Positions 1-7,694 of a stretch of DNA of 64,000 bases are shown one piece after another. The stretch spans positions 1,426,001 through 1,490,000 of the forward strand of contig NZ_CP069620.1 in the NCBI RefSeq assembly GCF_026109735.1, read 5' to 3'. How positions within the stretch are numbered: position 1 is the first letter of the stretch; every line of letters starts with the position of its first letter. The stretch comes from Salinimicrobium tongyeongense (GTDB lineage: Bacteria > Bacteroidota > Bacteroidia > Flavobacteriales > Flavobacteriaceae). The position numbers were made by a program, and so were the translations under genes. The notes under the pieces are model-generated. The model was not told the DNA's origin, did not search any database, and saw only the letters and a list, made by a program, of their open reading frames with translations.

Positions 1-918
1 CAGCGAATACTCCTGCATCTGCTCCTTCAAAAGTGCCGAATTACAGAACAATTCTTCGGGCTCATTGTGCTTTATTTCTTCGGAAAGATTTTTAAAAGCT
101 TCTTCGGCTTTGCTGAAAAGCTTATCTATCTGGGAAAACAACAATTCCGGTTCCTGGCTGAAGATTAGCGTTTGATCTGAAATATACCTCAAAAAACTCT
201 CCCGCACCTCCTGAAGCCTTTTGTGCTCCACATTCGGGATCACCGTGATCTTCTTCACCTGATCTGTAGACAACTGCGTCTCCACATCAAAGGTCCTGAT
301 GCTTTCTACCTCATCGCCAAAAAATTCTATCCTGTAAGGCTCGTCATTACTGAAAGAAAACACGTCGAGGATTCCTCCACGCACCGAAAACTCACCCGGC
401 TCTGTAACAAAATCCACTCTTTTGAACTTGTATTCGAACATCACTTCGTTCACAAAGTCGATAGAGAGTTCGTCACCAACCTTGATCTTGAGTGTGTTCT
501 TTTCCAGCTCTTTCCTGGTCACTACCTTCTCAAAAAGGGCATCTGGATAGGTAATTATCAGCGCAGGTTTTTTTCGGGAGTTGATCCTGTTAAGTACCTC
601 TGCCCGAAGCAGCACGTTGGCATTATCGGTTTCTTCCAGCTGGTAAGGACGGCGGTAACTTCCAGGATAAAAAAGCACATTTTTGTCACCCAGCAACTGC
701 TCGAGGTCATTCAGGTAGTAAGCAGCTTCTTCCTTGTCATTGAAAATGAGCAAAAAAGGCTTTTCAGCTTCTTCAAAAGCATTGGCAATAACAAAGGAAA
801 GTGCAGAGCCTACGAGGCCTTTTAACTGCACCTGAGTTCGCGGCAGGGCAAGCGCTTTCCCCAGTTCAAGCTGTAGAGCCGACTGTGCAAAGCTTTGGGC
901 AATAGAAGATTTACTCAA
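1..918 (-). CDS. mfd: Transcription-repair coupling factor Mfd, N-terminal part (runs off the left edge)
   Basis: The minus strand reads MSKSSIAQSFAQSALQLELG and continues open to base 1, giving about 306 residues of the UvrB-like N-terminal module of Mfd. The motif GLVGSALSFVIA matches the degenerate P-loop of that module, and GSYRRPYQLEETDNANVLLR and FSVRGGILDVFSF are typical of Mfd domains 1a to 2. Mfd displaces RNA polymerase stalled at DNA lesions and recruits UvrA. The start must be TTG at 918-916: no ATG lies upstream in frame near the conserved N-terminus. The helicase part lies outside the window. Family assignment is confident; the start codon is inferred. Confidence 0.9.
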   Translation of the reverse strand, partial: MSKSSIAQSFAQSALQLELGKALALPRTQVQLKGLVGSALSFVIANAFEEAEKPFLLIFNDKEEAAYYLNDLEQLLGDKNVLFYPGSYRRPYQLEETDNANVLLRAEVLNRINSRKKPALIITYPDALFEKVVTRKELEKNTLKIKVGDELSIDFVNEVMFEYKFKRVDFVTEPGEFSVRGGILDVFSFSNDEPYRIEFFGDEVESIRTFDVETQLSTDQVKKITVIPNVEHKRLQEVRESFLRYISDQTLIFSQEPELLFSQIDKLFSKAEEAFKNLSEEIKHNEPEELFCNSALLKEQMQEYSL

Positions 919-1041
919 AAAATTTAATTTTTTGCAAAGATAAAGCTTAATGCGCAAAGGCTAAAGAGGGTGAAGTTTAAACAGAAGTTAAAAAAGGAAG
1001 GGATTGGTGAATTGGGGATTGGTGAATTGGAAGGTTTATTT

Positions 1042-1206
1042 GGGCTAAAGCCCTTGTTCTACAATTCCAATGATCCTCCGCCTGAAGGCGGAGGCAATTT
1101 AGAATTCAATCAATTAAAGAATTCATTTTATAATTGTGCTTCACATAAATTGCCACTGGCTTCAGCCAGTGGTTTAAAATCAAAATATAGTCAGGTCTTT
1201 AGCCCA
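1042..1206. repeat. Left palindrome array next to the RAYT gene
   Basis: Three perfect or near-perfect palindromes follow each other: type A GGGCTAAAGCCC at 1042-1053, type B CCTCCGCCTGAAGGCGGAGG at 1075-1094, and type C CCACTGGCTTCAGCCAGTGG at 1153-1172. A degenerate type A (TCTTTAGCCCA) at about 1196-1206 overlaps the end of the transposase gene. B and C are followed and preceded by complementary CAATTTA and TAAATTG, so B to C could fold as one longer hairpin. The same A, B and C units recur on the other side of the gene. Confidence 0.8.
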
Positions 1207-1648
1207 ATTTATCCTCCCCAAAATTTGTGAAATTATAATTCTTTATGAATTCATCATATTCCTCCTGAAATGATTTTTTTGTGTGATGCTCTTCCTGATT
1301 TTTAATATAATCTCTCACAACATTTAGTTTGGATTCCGAAACAGAAACAGCGAAATAATCATTCTGCCATTCAAATTTTTGGGTGGTTAAGTTATTTTTG
1401 TTGATCCAATGGGAAGATTCTCCTTTTATCAAATTAACCACCTTTTGAATGCTTTGATCTACTCCTAATGAAACAAGACAATGACAATGATCTGCATATC
1501 CATTGACAAAGTCTACAAAAATTCCTTTGAATCTTGCATTTTCAGCAATATGCCGCCAAACCTTTTTCCGAATTTCAGGAGAATTAAGAAATGGAACCCT
1601 GTTTTTGGTGCTCCAGACAAAATGAATGTAAACCTTTATGTGAGGCAT
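1199..1648 (-). CDS. REP-associated tyrosine transposase (IS200-like Y1 family)
   Basis: The 149-residue protein starts MPHIKVYIHFVWSTKNRVPF, the usual opening of Y1 (IS200/TnpA-REP) transposases. It has the HUH metal motif as HCH in YADHCHCLVSLG (about residue 53-57) and a candidate catalytic tyrosine in VVRDYIKNQEEHH (about residue 113). The family nicks and rejoins single-stranded DNA at hairpins. Arrays of palindromes flank the gene on both sides, and no IS200 partner gene (tnpB) is present, which points to a RAYT that acts on REP-like repeats rather than a mobile IS. Length is normal for a short RAYT. Activity is not shown. Confidence 0.85.
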   Translation of the reverse strand: MPHIKVYIHFVWSTKNRVPFLNSPEIRKKVWRHIAENARFKGIFVDFVNGYADHCHCLVSLGVDQSIQKVVNLIKGESSHWINKNNLTTQKFEWQNDYFAVSVSESKLNVVRDYIKNQEEHHTKKSFQEEYDEFIKNYNFTNFGEDKLG

Positions 1649-1705
1649 AAAGTTGATCTAATTAGCTGAAGATGAATTTAATAAATTAATCTGAGACAAA
1701 AAATT

Positions 1706-2044
1706 GGGCTAAAGCCCTTATTTTATTCTTTTTATTCTTAATCCTCCGCCTAAAGGCGGAGGCTATTCATAATAAATTTCTCATTTTTGTTGGACCAAAG
1801 CTCTTTTTTCCCATTCCCAATCCTCTGCCTAAGGGCAGAGGCAATTCATAAAAACCTCCTTCTTTTAAATCAAAAGACTTTCATTTCCCATTAAATTGAT
1901 CCCAAAGTTGGGCTAAAGCCCTGTCTTATTTTCAATCCAAATCCTCCGCCTAAAGGCGGAGGCAATTCATAGATTTTGATTTTCATGAATTGCCACTGGC
2001 TTTAGCCAGTGGTTTATAATTTATCCATCTCAGGGCTTAAGCCC
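1706..2044. repeat. Right palindrome array next to the RAYT gene
   Basis: This fills the 453-base gap between the RAYT and the pdeM gene. Units in order: A 1706-1717, B 1743-1762, a decayed A at about 1790-1804, B variant CCTCTGCCTAAGGGCAGAGG 1822-1841, A 1910-1921, B 1943-1962, C CCACTGGCTTTAGCCAGTGG 1993-2012, and GGGCTTAAGCCC 2033-2044. B units are followed by CAATTCAT, and the C unit is preceded by ATGAATTG, so B and C are joined by an inverted repeat. The B variant keeps pairing through compensating changes, which suggests selection for the hairpin. Confidence 0.8.
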
Positions 2045-2101
2045 AATTCCTTTGTCCACAGAAAAGGTCTTGGTTCTAGCCTCTAGGTTCTTGGCTCTTT
2101 T

Positions 2102-2740
2102 TCAATCATTCAAACAAATCACTTCCTCTTTCGTCACCACATACACCTCATCATCTCCCTGCGGAATGAGGATATATTTACCGGTGAACTCACCAAAAGC
2201 CGGCAATATCAATTGATCTTTGGATTTGAAGAAACAGGAGAGCTTCAGGCTTTGGCGGCCCAGGCCGTTGATCTTCACTCCCGGATGGATATGCCCCGAA
2301 AAGTTGAAAAATCCGGCTCTTTCTTCAGGATGATGGGTAAAAAGGAAGTTTTTAAGGACAATTTCAGGGGTAACTTTAACTCCCAGGGCTTCATATTTCA
2401 GCGGAGAAATGATGTCATGGTTCCCTTCCACAAGAATGACTTCCGCAGAAATATTTTTCCGCCATTTTTCAAATAACAGCCATTCTTTGTTGAGCGAGCT
2501 GTGAAAAAGATCTCCCAAAAATGCTATTTTTGAGGGTTCAAAAAAGGCAATTACCTCATTCATTTTCTGAAAATTCCCCTCAATGGCATTTTGGGGTACC
2601 GCACTGCCAAACTTTCGGAAATGCGACACCTTTCCCAGGTGCACATCACTAATCACCAGCAGGTCTTCCTCCTCCCAGAACATAGCCCCGGAAGGATGTA
2701 AAATGAAAGTCTGATTATTAAGAGTCAGTGTTTTTGTCAT
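2102..2740 (-). CDS. pdeM: Ligase-associated DNA repair phosphoesterase PdeM
   Basis: A calcineurin-like metallophosphoesterase of 212 residues. The metal-binding series is visible: ISDVHLGK (D-x-H), FLGDLFHS (GD), VEGNHD (GNHD), FTHHPEE and FSGHIHPG (GHxH). The family (TIGR04123-type) is coded with an ATP-dependent ligase, an Lhr-like helicase and an MBL exonuclease in a DNA-damage response set. The start MTKTLTLNNQ at 2740 is preferred, because the upstream extension in this frame would overlap the helicase and has no family resemblance. The helicase stop codon lies only 8 bases upstream, so the two are probably co-transcribed and translationally linked. Confidence 0.9.
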   Translation of the reverse strand: MTKTLTLNNQTFILHPSGAMFWEEEDLLVISDVHLGKVSHFRKFGSAVPQNAIEGNFQKMNEVIAFFEPSKIAFLGDLFHSSLNKEWLLFEKWRKNISAEVILVEGNHDIISPLKYEALGVKVTPEIVLKNFLFTHHPEERAGFFNFSGHIHPGVKINGLGRQSLKLSCFFKSKDQLILPAFGEFTGKYILIPQGDDEVYVVTKEEVICLND

Positions 2741-2748
2741 TTTTGAAG

Positions 2749-5226
2749 CTACAGGTCGCCCCATTGCGCCATCATTTTTTTGATTCGGTCCTCCAGTTTT
2801 TCTGAAGATAATTTTTCCCGCATCCTGTCGGTGATGATCGGGAAGGCGAAAGGTGTGGGTTTTTCGCATTGTTTCCAAACCAATTTCTGTTCCGAAATGC
2901 GTTCCATGGCCAATCTCAACCTGCCTTCTTCCAACTGATGCTCGAATGTTTCCCTAAACGCCTGCTGAAACAATAAATTGTCCGGCTCGTAATCCCTGAA
3001 AACACTAAACAACAGCTGCGAATTGGACTGCAAATGCTTTGTTTTGATCATCTTGTTAGGAAATCCCGTAAAGACCATACCGGCGATGACCGCAATGTCT
3101 CGGAATTTTCGACGGGCCATTTCGGTCGCGTTCAAACTCTTCTGAAGGTCATCCATCAGATATTCCGCAGAAAAAAGATCATTGTCAAACACCTGCTGCA
3201 TGTTGATTTCCTGATCGGAAAGCAGCTCGAATCCGTAGTCATTGAAAGCCAGGGAAAAAGTAATGGGCGACAGCAGACTTATCCTGTAAGCCAGTAAACT
3301 TGCCATGGCTTCGTGTACGAACCGGCCCTCAAAAGGGTAAAAAATTGCGTGGTAGCCTTCCCGGGTTTTAAAAGTCTCAATGAGGAATTCATCTTTCTTT
3401 GGTATTATGGATTCCCGCTTTTGCCTTTGAAAAATGTTATGCATCGCCTCAAGCTCAGTAGAAGTCTCTGCTGAAGAAGCTTCTTCAATTTCTGAAGCAA
3501 CAAACATTTCCTCCCGCAGCAGCTCACTCATTTGTGCCGAAAAGCTCATCCTGCCTCCTGCCCAGCTGGGGAAACGTGAATTCTTCACCTTCGACTTCTT
3601 CACGATCACCTGCATGTTTTTGATCTGGAACAGCTCCAGGTTCTTTCCGGCAAAAGTAAAGACATCCCCGGGATTAAGTTTAGAAATGAACCACTCCTCA
3701 ATAGTACCAATATATCCTCCGCCCAAATATTTCACCGCCAAAACCGCATCGCTCACGATTGTTCCTATCTGCAGCCGGTGGCGCATGGCAATGGCTCTGT
3801 TATTGACTTTAAAAAGTCCGTCTTCTTCAATTTCTACTTTTTTGTATTCGTCATAAGCCTGCAGCGTCTGACTCCCCTGGGTGATGAAATTCAGCAGCCA
3901 TTCCCACTGTGCTTCGGAAAGCGCCTGGTAACAGAAGGTGGATTTTACTTCCGGCCAGATATCCTTCGGAAAGAACCCGTCGGAAACGGCTAAAGTGGTG
4001 AGATACTGCACCAGAACATCAAAAGAATTCAGGTATGGAATCCGGTCTTCAACCACCGTATGTTTCACTGCTTTTTGTAAGGCTGAAGCTTCAATGAGCT
4101 CCATCGCGTGGGTGGGCAAAAAGTAGATCAGGCTCTCTTCGCCCGGCCGGTGCCCGCTTCGCCCCGCCCGTTGCAGGAATCGGGCCACTCCTTTTGGTCC
4201 GCCAATTTGAATAATAGTTTCAACCGGCGCAAAATCCACACCCAGGTCGAGGCTGGAAGTTGCTACCACTGCCTTTAGCTGCTCATCCCTTATCGCCTGC
4301 TCTACCCAAAGGCGCGTCTCCTTGTTGATACTTCCGTGATGCATGGCCAGTTCCCCGGCAAACTCAGGATATTTCTGAAGTATCCGTTGAAACCAGATCT
4401 CGCACTGCGATCGGGTATTGGTGAAAAGCAAGGTTGTTCTTGACTTCCTGATGATAGGCACCACCTCATCAATGAGGTGCAAACCAAGATGTCCCCGCCA
4501 CGGAAAAGTCTCCATCTTCTCCGGAATGATCGATTTTACCGTGATCTTCTTCTGAATATCTGCCCTTATCAAAACCGAATTCTCAAAAGCCTCAGATCCC
4601 GGTCCCAGCAACACTTCCCTTGCCTCCTGAAGGTTTCCAATAGTAGCCGATATGCCCCATATCTTCATTTTTGGAGAGACAGTTTTTAATCTTGAAAGCG
4701 CGAGTTCAATCTGTACTCCGCGTTTAGTACCCAGCAGCTCGTGCCACTCGTCAATTACGATGGCATTTAGGTCTTTAAAGGTCTTTTCATAGCCTTTGGA
4801 GGAAAGTAGCAGCTGCAGACTCTCGGGTGTGGTGATTAGCAGGTCGGGCATTTGCTTCTTCTGGGCCACACGTAGCTTTTGGGAAGTATCACCGGTACGG
4901 ATGCCTACTGTGAGTCCGCTGCCAATATCCTGCGCAAATCTATTTGCCGCCTGCTCGATCTCTACCGACAATGCCCGCAGCGGCGTGATCCAGATAGCTT
5001 TTAGTCCGGGTTTGTGCTTGGTCTTATAATCGGGATTTTGCCTTATGTAATCTAAAACAATAGGAATCCACAGCGCATAGGTTTTTCCACTTCCGGTGGG
5101 TGCGTTGAGGAGTCCGTGCTTAGCATCCAGAAAGGCGTTCCAGGATTCTTTTTGAAAGGCAAAAGATTTCCAGGACTGCGTTTTGAACCAGTCGTTGGCG
5201 AGTCTTATGAGTTCTCTCTTGTTCAT
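2749..5226 (-). CDS. Ligase-associated Lhr-like DEXH-box helicase
   Basis: An 825-residue superfamily 2 helicase. Walker A is APTGSGKT at residues 42-49, the Walker B box is DEWH at 159-162, followed by GISATIG (motif III), SSLDLGVDF and QRAGRSGHR (motif VI). The C-terminal third matches the Lhr-specific winged-helix and DUF4145-like region. It belongs to the ligase-associated helicase family (TIGR04121-type) that unwinds DNA in the repair set with PdeM and the ligase. The start MNKRELIRLANDW at 5226 is chosen: a 47-residue extension to 5367 would translate the repeat at 5247-5303, which is clearly inserted DNA. Confidence 0.92.
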   Translation of the reverse strand: MNKRELIRLANDWFKTQSWKSFAFQKESWNAFLDAKHGLLNAPTGSGKTYALWIPIVLDYIRQNPDYKTKHKPGLKAIWITPLRALSVEIEQAANRFAQDIGSGLTVGIRTGDTSQKLRVAQKKQMPDLLITTPESLQLLLSSKGYEKTFKDLNAIVIDEWHELLGTKRGVQIELALSRLKTVSPKMKIWGISATIGNLQEAREVLLGPGSEAFENSVLIRADIQKKITVKSIIPEKMETFPWRGHLGLHLIDEVVPIIRKSRTTLLFTNTRSQCEIWFQRILQKYPEFAGELAMHHGSINKETRLWVEQAIRDEQLKAVVATSSLDLGVDFAPVETIIQIGGPKGVARFLQRAGRSGHRPGEESLIYFLPTHAMELIEASALQKAVKHTVVEDRIPYLNSFDVLVQYLTTLAVSDGFFPKDIWPEVKSTFCYQALSEAQWEWLLNFITQGSQTLQAYDEYKKVEIEEDGLFKVNNRAIAMRHRLQIGTIVSDAVLAVKYLGGGYIGTIEEWFISKLNPGDVFTFAGKNLELFQIKNMQVIVKKSKVKNSRFPSWAGGRMSFSAQMSELLREEMFVASEIEEASSAETSTELEAMHNIFQRQKRESIIPKKDEFLIETFKTREGYHAIFYPFEGRFVHEAMASLLAYRISLLSPITFSLAFNDYGFELLSDQEINMQQVFDNDLFSAEYLMDDLQKSLNATEMARRKFRDIAVIAGMVFTGFPNKMIKTKHLQSNSQLLFSVFRDYEPDNLLFQQAFRETFEHQLEEGRLRLAMERISEQKLVWKQCEKPTPFAFPIITDRMREKLSSEKLEDRIKKMMAQWGDL

Positions 5227-5246
5227 ATCATAATTCTGCTCCGGTT

Positions 5247-5454
5247 GGACCCTTCCGTCTCCGCCTTGCGGCGGATCCACCTTCCCTTGACAAGGGAAGG
5301 AGCTATTTGTACTACTATTTAAAAATTCTACTTCACTTTTTAATTTTTCAAACCCACATTCTTCCAAAGGAACAGCAAAGCTGTTCCCAAAAGCTCCCCT
5401 CCTTTTTTCAAGGAGGGGTGGATCCGCGGGAGCGGAGACGGGATGGTCCGTCGC
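5247..5454. repeat. Composite inverted repeat, left of the DUF559 gene
   Basis: Two arms face each other. Arm A at 5247-5303 contains CTCCGCCTTGCGGCGGATCC and the hairpin CTTCCCTTGACAAGGGAAG. Arm B at 5390-5454 is its inverted counterpart, with CCCTCCTTTTTTCAAGGAGG followed by GGATCCGCGGGAGCGGAGAC. Between them lies a smaller palindrome AACAGCAAAGCTGTT at about 5371-5385. The element ends 21 bases before the helicase start and carries the last codons of the DUF559 gene. A second copy lies at 5849-6006. Confidence 0.85.
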
Positions 5455-5812
5455 TCTTAAAATGCCTCTTAATTTCCTCTAACACCCACTCCAGATTCTC
5501 GAACACGCTCCTGTTCTCAAACCGTATTACCTTCAACCCCATCTCTTCGAGCTTTTTGGTCCTTACTGCATCTTTTTCCTCATTTGTTGGATTCATATGA
5601 TATTGCCCGTCAAGTTCCACGACCAGCCTCTCTTTTGCACAGTAGAAGTCAACTATAAAATTCAGCACGCTGTGCTGCCTTCTGAATTTCCTCCCCTCCA
5701 GTTTCTTTTGCTGCAGGTGTGTCCACAGGTAAGCTTCGGCTGAAGTTCCGTTCCCGCGGAGTTTCTTGCGGTAGGGCTCGAGGGATTTTTTGTTGTGGAT
5801 TCTGCGTTTCAT
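5408..5812 (-). CDS. DUF559 endonuclease-like protein inside a repeat pair
   Basis: A 134-residue DUF559 (Vsr/PD-(D/E)xK-fold) protein. The core reads FIVDFYCAKERLVVELDGQYH, giving the acidic pair D...E-x-D of this fold, followed by the typical KKLEEMGLKVIRFEN strand. The family is thought to be nuclease-like, but no substrate is established. The last 14 or so residues (DGPSRLRSRGSTPP) are encoded by the repeat arm at 5408-5454 and are not part of the domain. The gene and its two flanking composite repeats occupy exactly the gap between the ligase and helicase genes of a repair operon, so the unit looks like an insertion. Confidence 0.85.
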   Translation of the reverse strand: MKRRIHNKKSLEPYRKKLRGNGTSAEAYLWTHLQQKKLEGRKFRRQHSVLNFIVDFYCAKERLVVELDGQYHMNPTNEEKDAVRTKKLEEMGLKVIRFENRSVFENLEWVLEEIKRHFKSDGPSRLRSRGSTPP

Positions 5813-5848
5813 TTTGATTGTTATTTTTCAAACGAGAAGCAGCCGTGT

Positions 5849-6006
5849 GACCCTTCCGTCTCCGCCTTGCGGCGGATCCACCTTCCCTTAGCAAGGGAAG
5901 GAGCTTTTGGGCTGCACCTTTGGTGCAGCTGTACAATACAAAAAGCTCCCCTCCTTTTTTCAAGGAGGGGTGGCTCCGCGGAAGCGGAGACGGGGTGGTC
6001 CGTCGC
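5849..6006. repeat. Composite inverted repeat, right of the DUF559 gene
   Basis: Second copy of the element at 5247-5454. Arm A is 5849-5907 and arm B is 5942-6006; arm A differs from the left copy at only a few positions (TTAGCAAGG against TTGACAAGG). The centre carries a different short palindrome, GGCTGCACCTTTGGTGCAGC at 5910-5929. It ends 10 bases before the ligase stop codon. The high identity of the two copies suggests recent duplication or continuing gene conversion. The hairpins followed by T-runs could also act as terminators. Confidence 0.85.
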
Positions 6007-6015
6007 AGCACAATC

Positions 6016-7605
6016 TCACTTCGGGATCAACTGCTTCAATTCTTCTATTGTATTTGCTTCTTCGATCTTCTTGTCCTGCCTCCACCTCAATATTCTGGGG
6101 AACCTTGTTGCCACCCCGCTTTTATGTCGACTGGATTCGGCGATACCTTCGAATGCGATTTCGAAAACCAGCTCAGGTTTTACGGAGCGAACCGGGCCGA
6201 AACGTTCCAGCGTGTTTCTCTTTATCCAGGCATCTACCTGGCGGAATTCTGCATCTGTAAGTCCGGAGTAGGCTTTGGCAAAGGTCACCAGCTCATCACC
6301 CTGCCACAGGGCGAAAGTGTAGTCGGTAAAGAGATTGGAGCGGCGGCCGTGGCCGCGCATGGCGTAGGTGAGTACGGCATCTACGGTCAATGGCTCCACT
6401 TTCCATTTCCACCAGTCGCCTTTTTTTCTGCCAACAAGATAGGGCGAATCCCAGCGTTTCAGCATCAAACCTTCGCTCTTCACCTCTCTTGCCCTTTCCC
6501 TTTCGGCAGTTGCCTCTTCCCATTTGTTAAAGGAAATTGTTTTTGAAAGGTGAAAAGGAGAATCTGCTGTTTCGGCGATTGAATGCAGTTGCTCCAGGAT
6601 CTTTCTGCGTTCCAAAAATGGCAAATTCCTGATGTCTTTTCCCTCCCACTCCAACAGGTCGTAAGCCTTCAGGATCACCGGCGTCTTTTTCAGCAGGGCT
6701 TTGGAAACAGTTTTACGGCCAATGCGGGTTTGCAGGTCGTTGAAGGTACCAATATCACCTTCCGGAAAAGGCAAAATTTCGCCATCTATCACCGTTCCGT
6801 CGGGAATGATCCTCAAAAATGCCGAAAACTCAGGGTATTTATCAGTCACCAGTTCTTCTCCCCTGCTCCATACATAGATCTCCCTATTTCTTATCACCAC
6901 CTGCGATCGTATTCCGTCCCATTTGTGCTCTGCACTCCAATCGGATGGATCACCAAGATCTTCGGGCGCACCTTCAATGGCATAGGCCAGATAAAACGGA
7001 TAGGGTTTGGAAAGAAAATCCTCCTCATTCTCCTCTAAAATGAGCTTTTGAAAGGAAATTTTCTGAGGATCCCAATCTCCCATCAGTTTATACGCCAGCA
7101 CATCTTCATCTATTTCCGTAGCTTTGGAAAGGGCACGGGTCATCAACTTCTGACTTACGCCAATCCTGAAACTTCCGGTAATGAGTTTAGTGAAGACGAA
7201 ACGCTCGTAATAATTCAGGGCCGCCCAGTTCTCGTGCAGGTAAGCTTTCTTTTCAGTTTCGGTTTTACTCTTTAAAGCAATGACTTCCTCCAGGTACTGG
7301 GTCAGGCTTTTCTCGCTTGATTCTTCGGCAGGGGGAATGACCAAAGCAATGGTTTCAGCCAAATCCCCAACGATGTGATAAGATTCTTCAAACAGCCAGA
7401 GAGGGATATTTGCCAGCTCTGCGGCAAAGTTACGCAGCAAAGTGGTATTCACGGGTCGCGGCGGACGGCGGTGCGAGAGAATGGCGATTGCCCACACCTT
7501 ATCTTTGTTAGGCACACGCTGAAAATAGCGCGTCAATGCCGCCACCTTCACATTGGTTTTGTTGGTGCTGTCAAGTTCCCTTATGAGTGCTGCAAATTCC
7601 TCCAC
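6016..7605 (-). CDS. ATP-dependent DNA ligase of the ligase-associated repair set
   Basis: A 529-residue ATP-dependent ligase. The nucleotidyl-transfer motif KxDGxR is EHKWDGIR with K228 as adenylated lysine; motif IIIa-IV regions IYVWSRGEE and VIDGEILPF, and motif V GLMLKRWDSPY and KWKVEP follow. An N-terminal all-helical DNA-binding domain (about 1-200) and a C-terminal OB-fold complete the plan of the bacterial family TIGR04120. It would seal nicks in the repair pathway with the helicase and PdeM downstream. The DUF559 repeat unit separates it from the helicase, so the transcript now has to pass two large hairpin elements. Confidence 0.93.
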   Translation of the reverse strand: MEEFAALIRELDSTNKTNVKVAALTRYFQRVPNKDKVWAIAILSHRRPPRPVNTTLLRNFAAELANIPLWLFEESYHIVGDLAETIALVIPPAEESSEKSLTQYLEEVIALKSKTETEKKAYLHENWAALNYYERFVFTKLITGSFRIGVSQKLMTRALSKATEIDEDVLAYKLMGDWDPQKISFQKLILEENEEDFLSKPYPFYLAYAIEGAPEDLGDPSDWSAEHKWDGIRSQVVIRNREIYVWSRGEELVTDKYPEFSAFLRIIPDGTVIDGEILPFPEGDIGTFNDLQTRIGRKTVSKALLKKTPVILKAYDLLEWEGKDIRNLPFLERRKILEQLHSIAETADSPFHLSKTISFNKWEEATAERERAREVKSEGLMLKRWDSPYLVGRKKGDWWKWKVEPLTVDAVLTYAMRGHGRRSNLFTDYTFALWQGDELVTFAKAYSGLTDAEFRQVDAWIKRNTLERFGPVRSVKPELVFEIAFEGIAESSRHKSGVATRFPRILRWRQDKKIEEANTIEELKQLIPK

Positions 7606-7694
7606 GCGAGTTAATTATTTAATGCCATTACGCTGATTACTCAATATTTTTTAATAATTAAAACCTACTGAAGCCTTCTATAAGAGCCTACACC

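Noticed and set aside
970-1230. Open frame of 86 codons beside the RAYT gene
   Set aside because: It reads through the palindromes A, B and C and has no family resemblance; it is translated repeat DNA.
1199-1648. Complete IS200/IS605 insertion sequence
   Set aside because: There is no tnpB, and the palindromes are arrays rather than one pair of ends; RAYT fits better.
1042-2044. CRISPR array
   Set aside because: The repeats are short palindromes of three types with irregular spacing; there are no equal spacers and no cas genes.
5227-5367. Longer start of the helicase
   Set aside because: The extra 47 residues are encoded by the inserted repeat, and MNKREL at 5226 fits the family start.
5649-6011. 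Open frame of 120 codons on the minus strand next to the ligase
   Set aside because: It translates the right repeat and overlaps the DUF559 gene in another frame.
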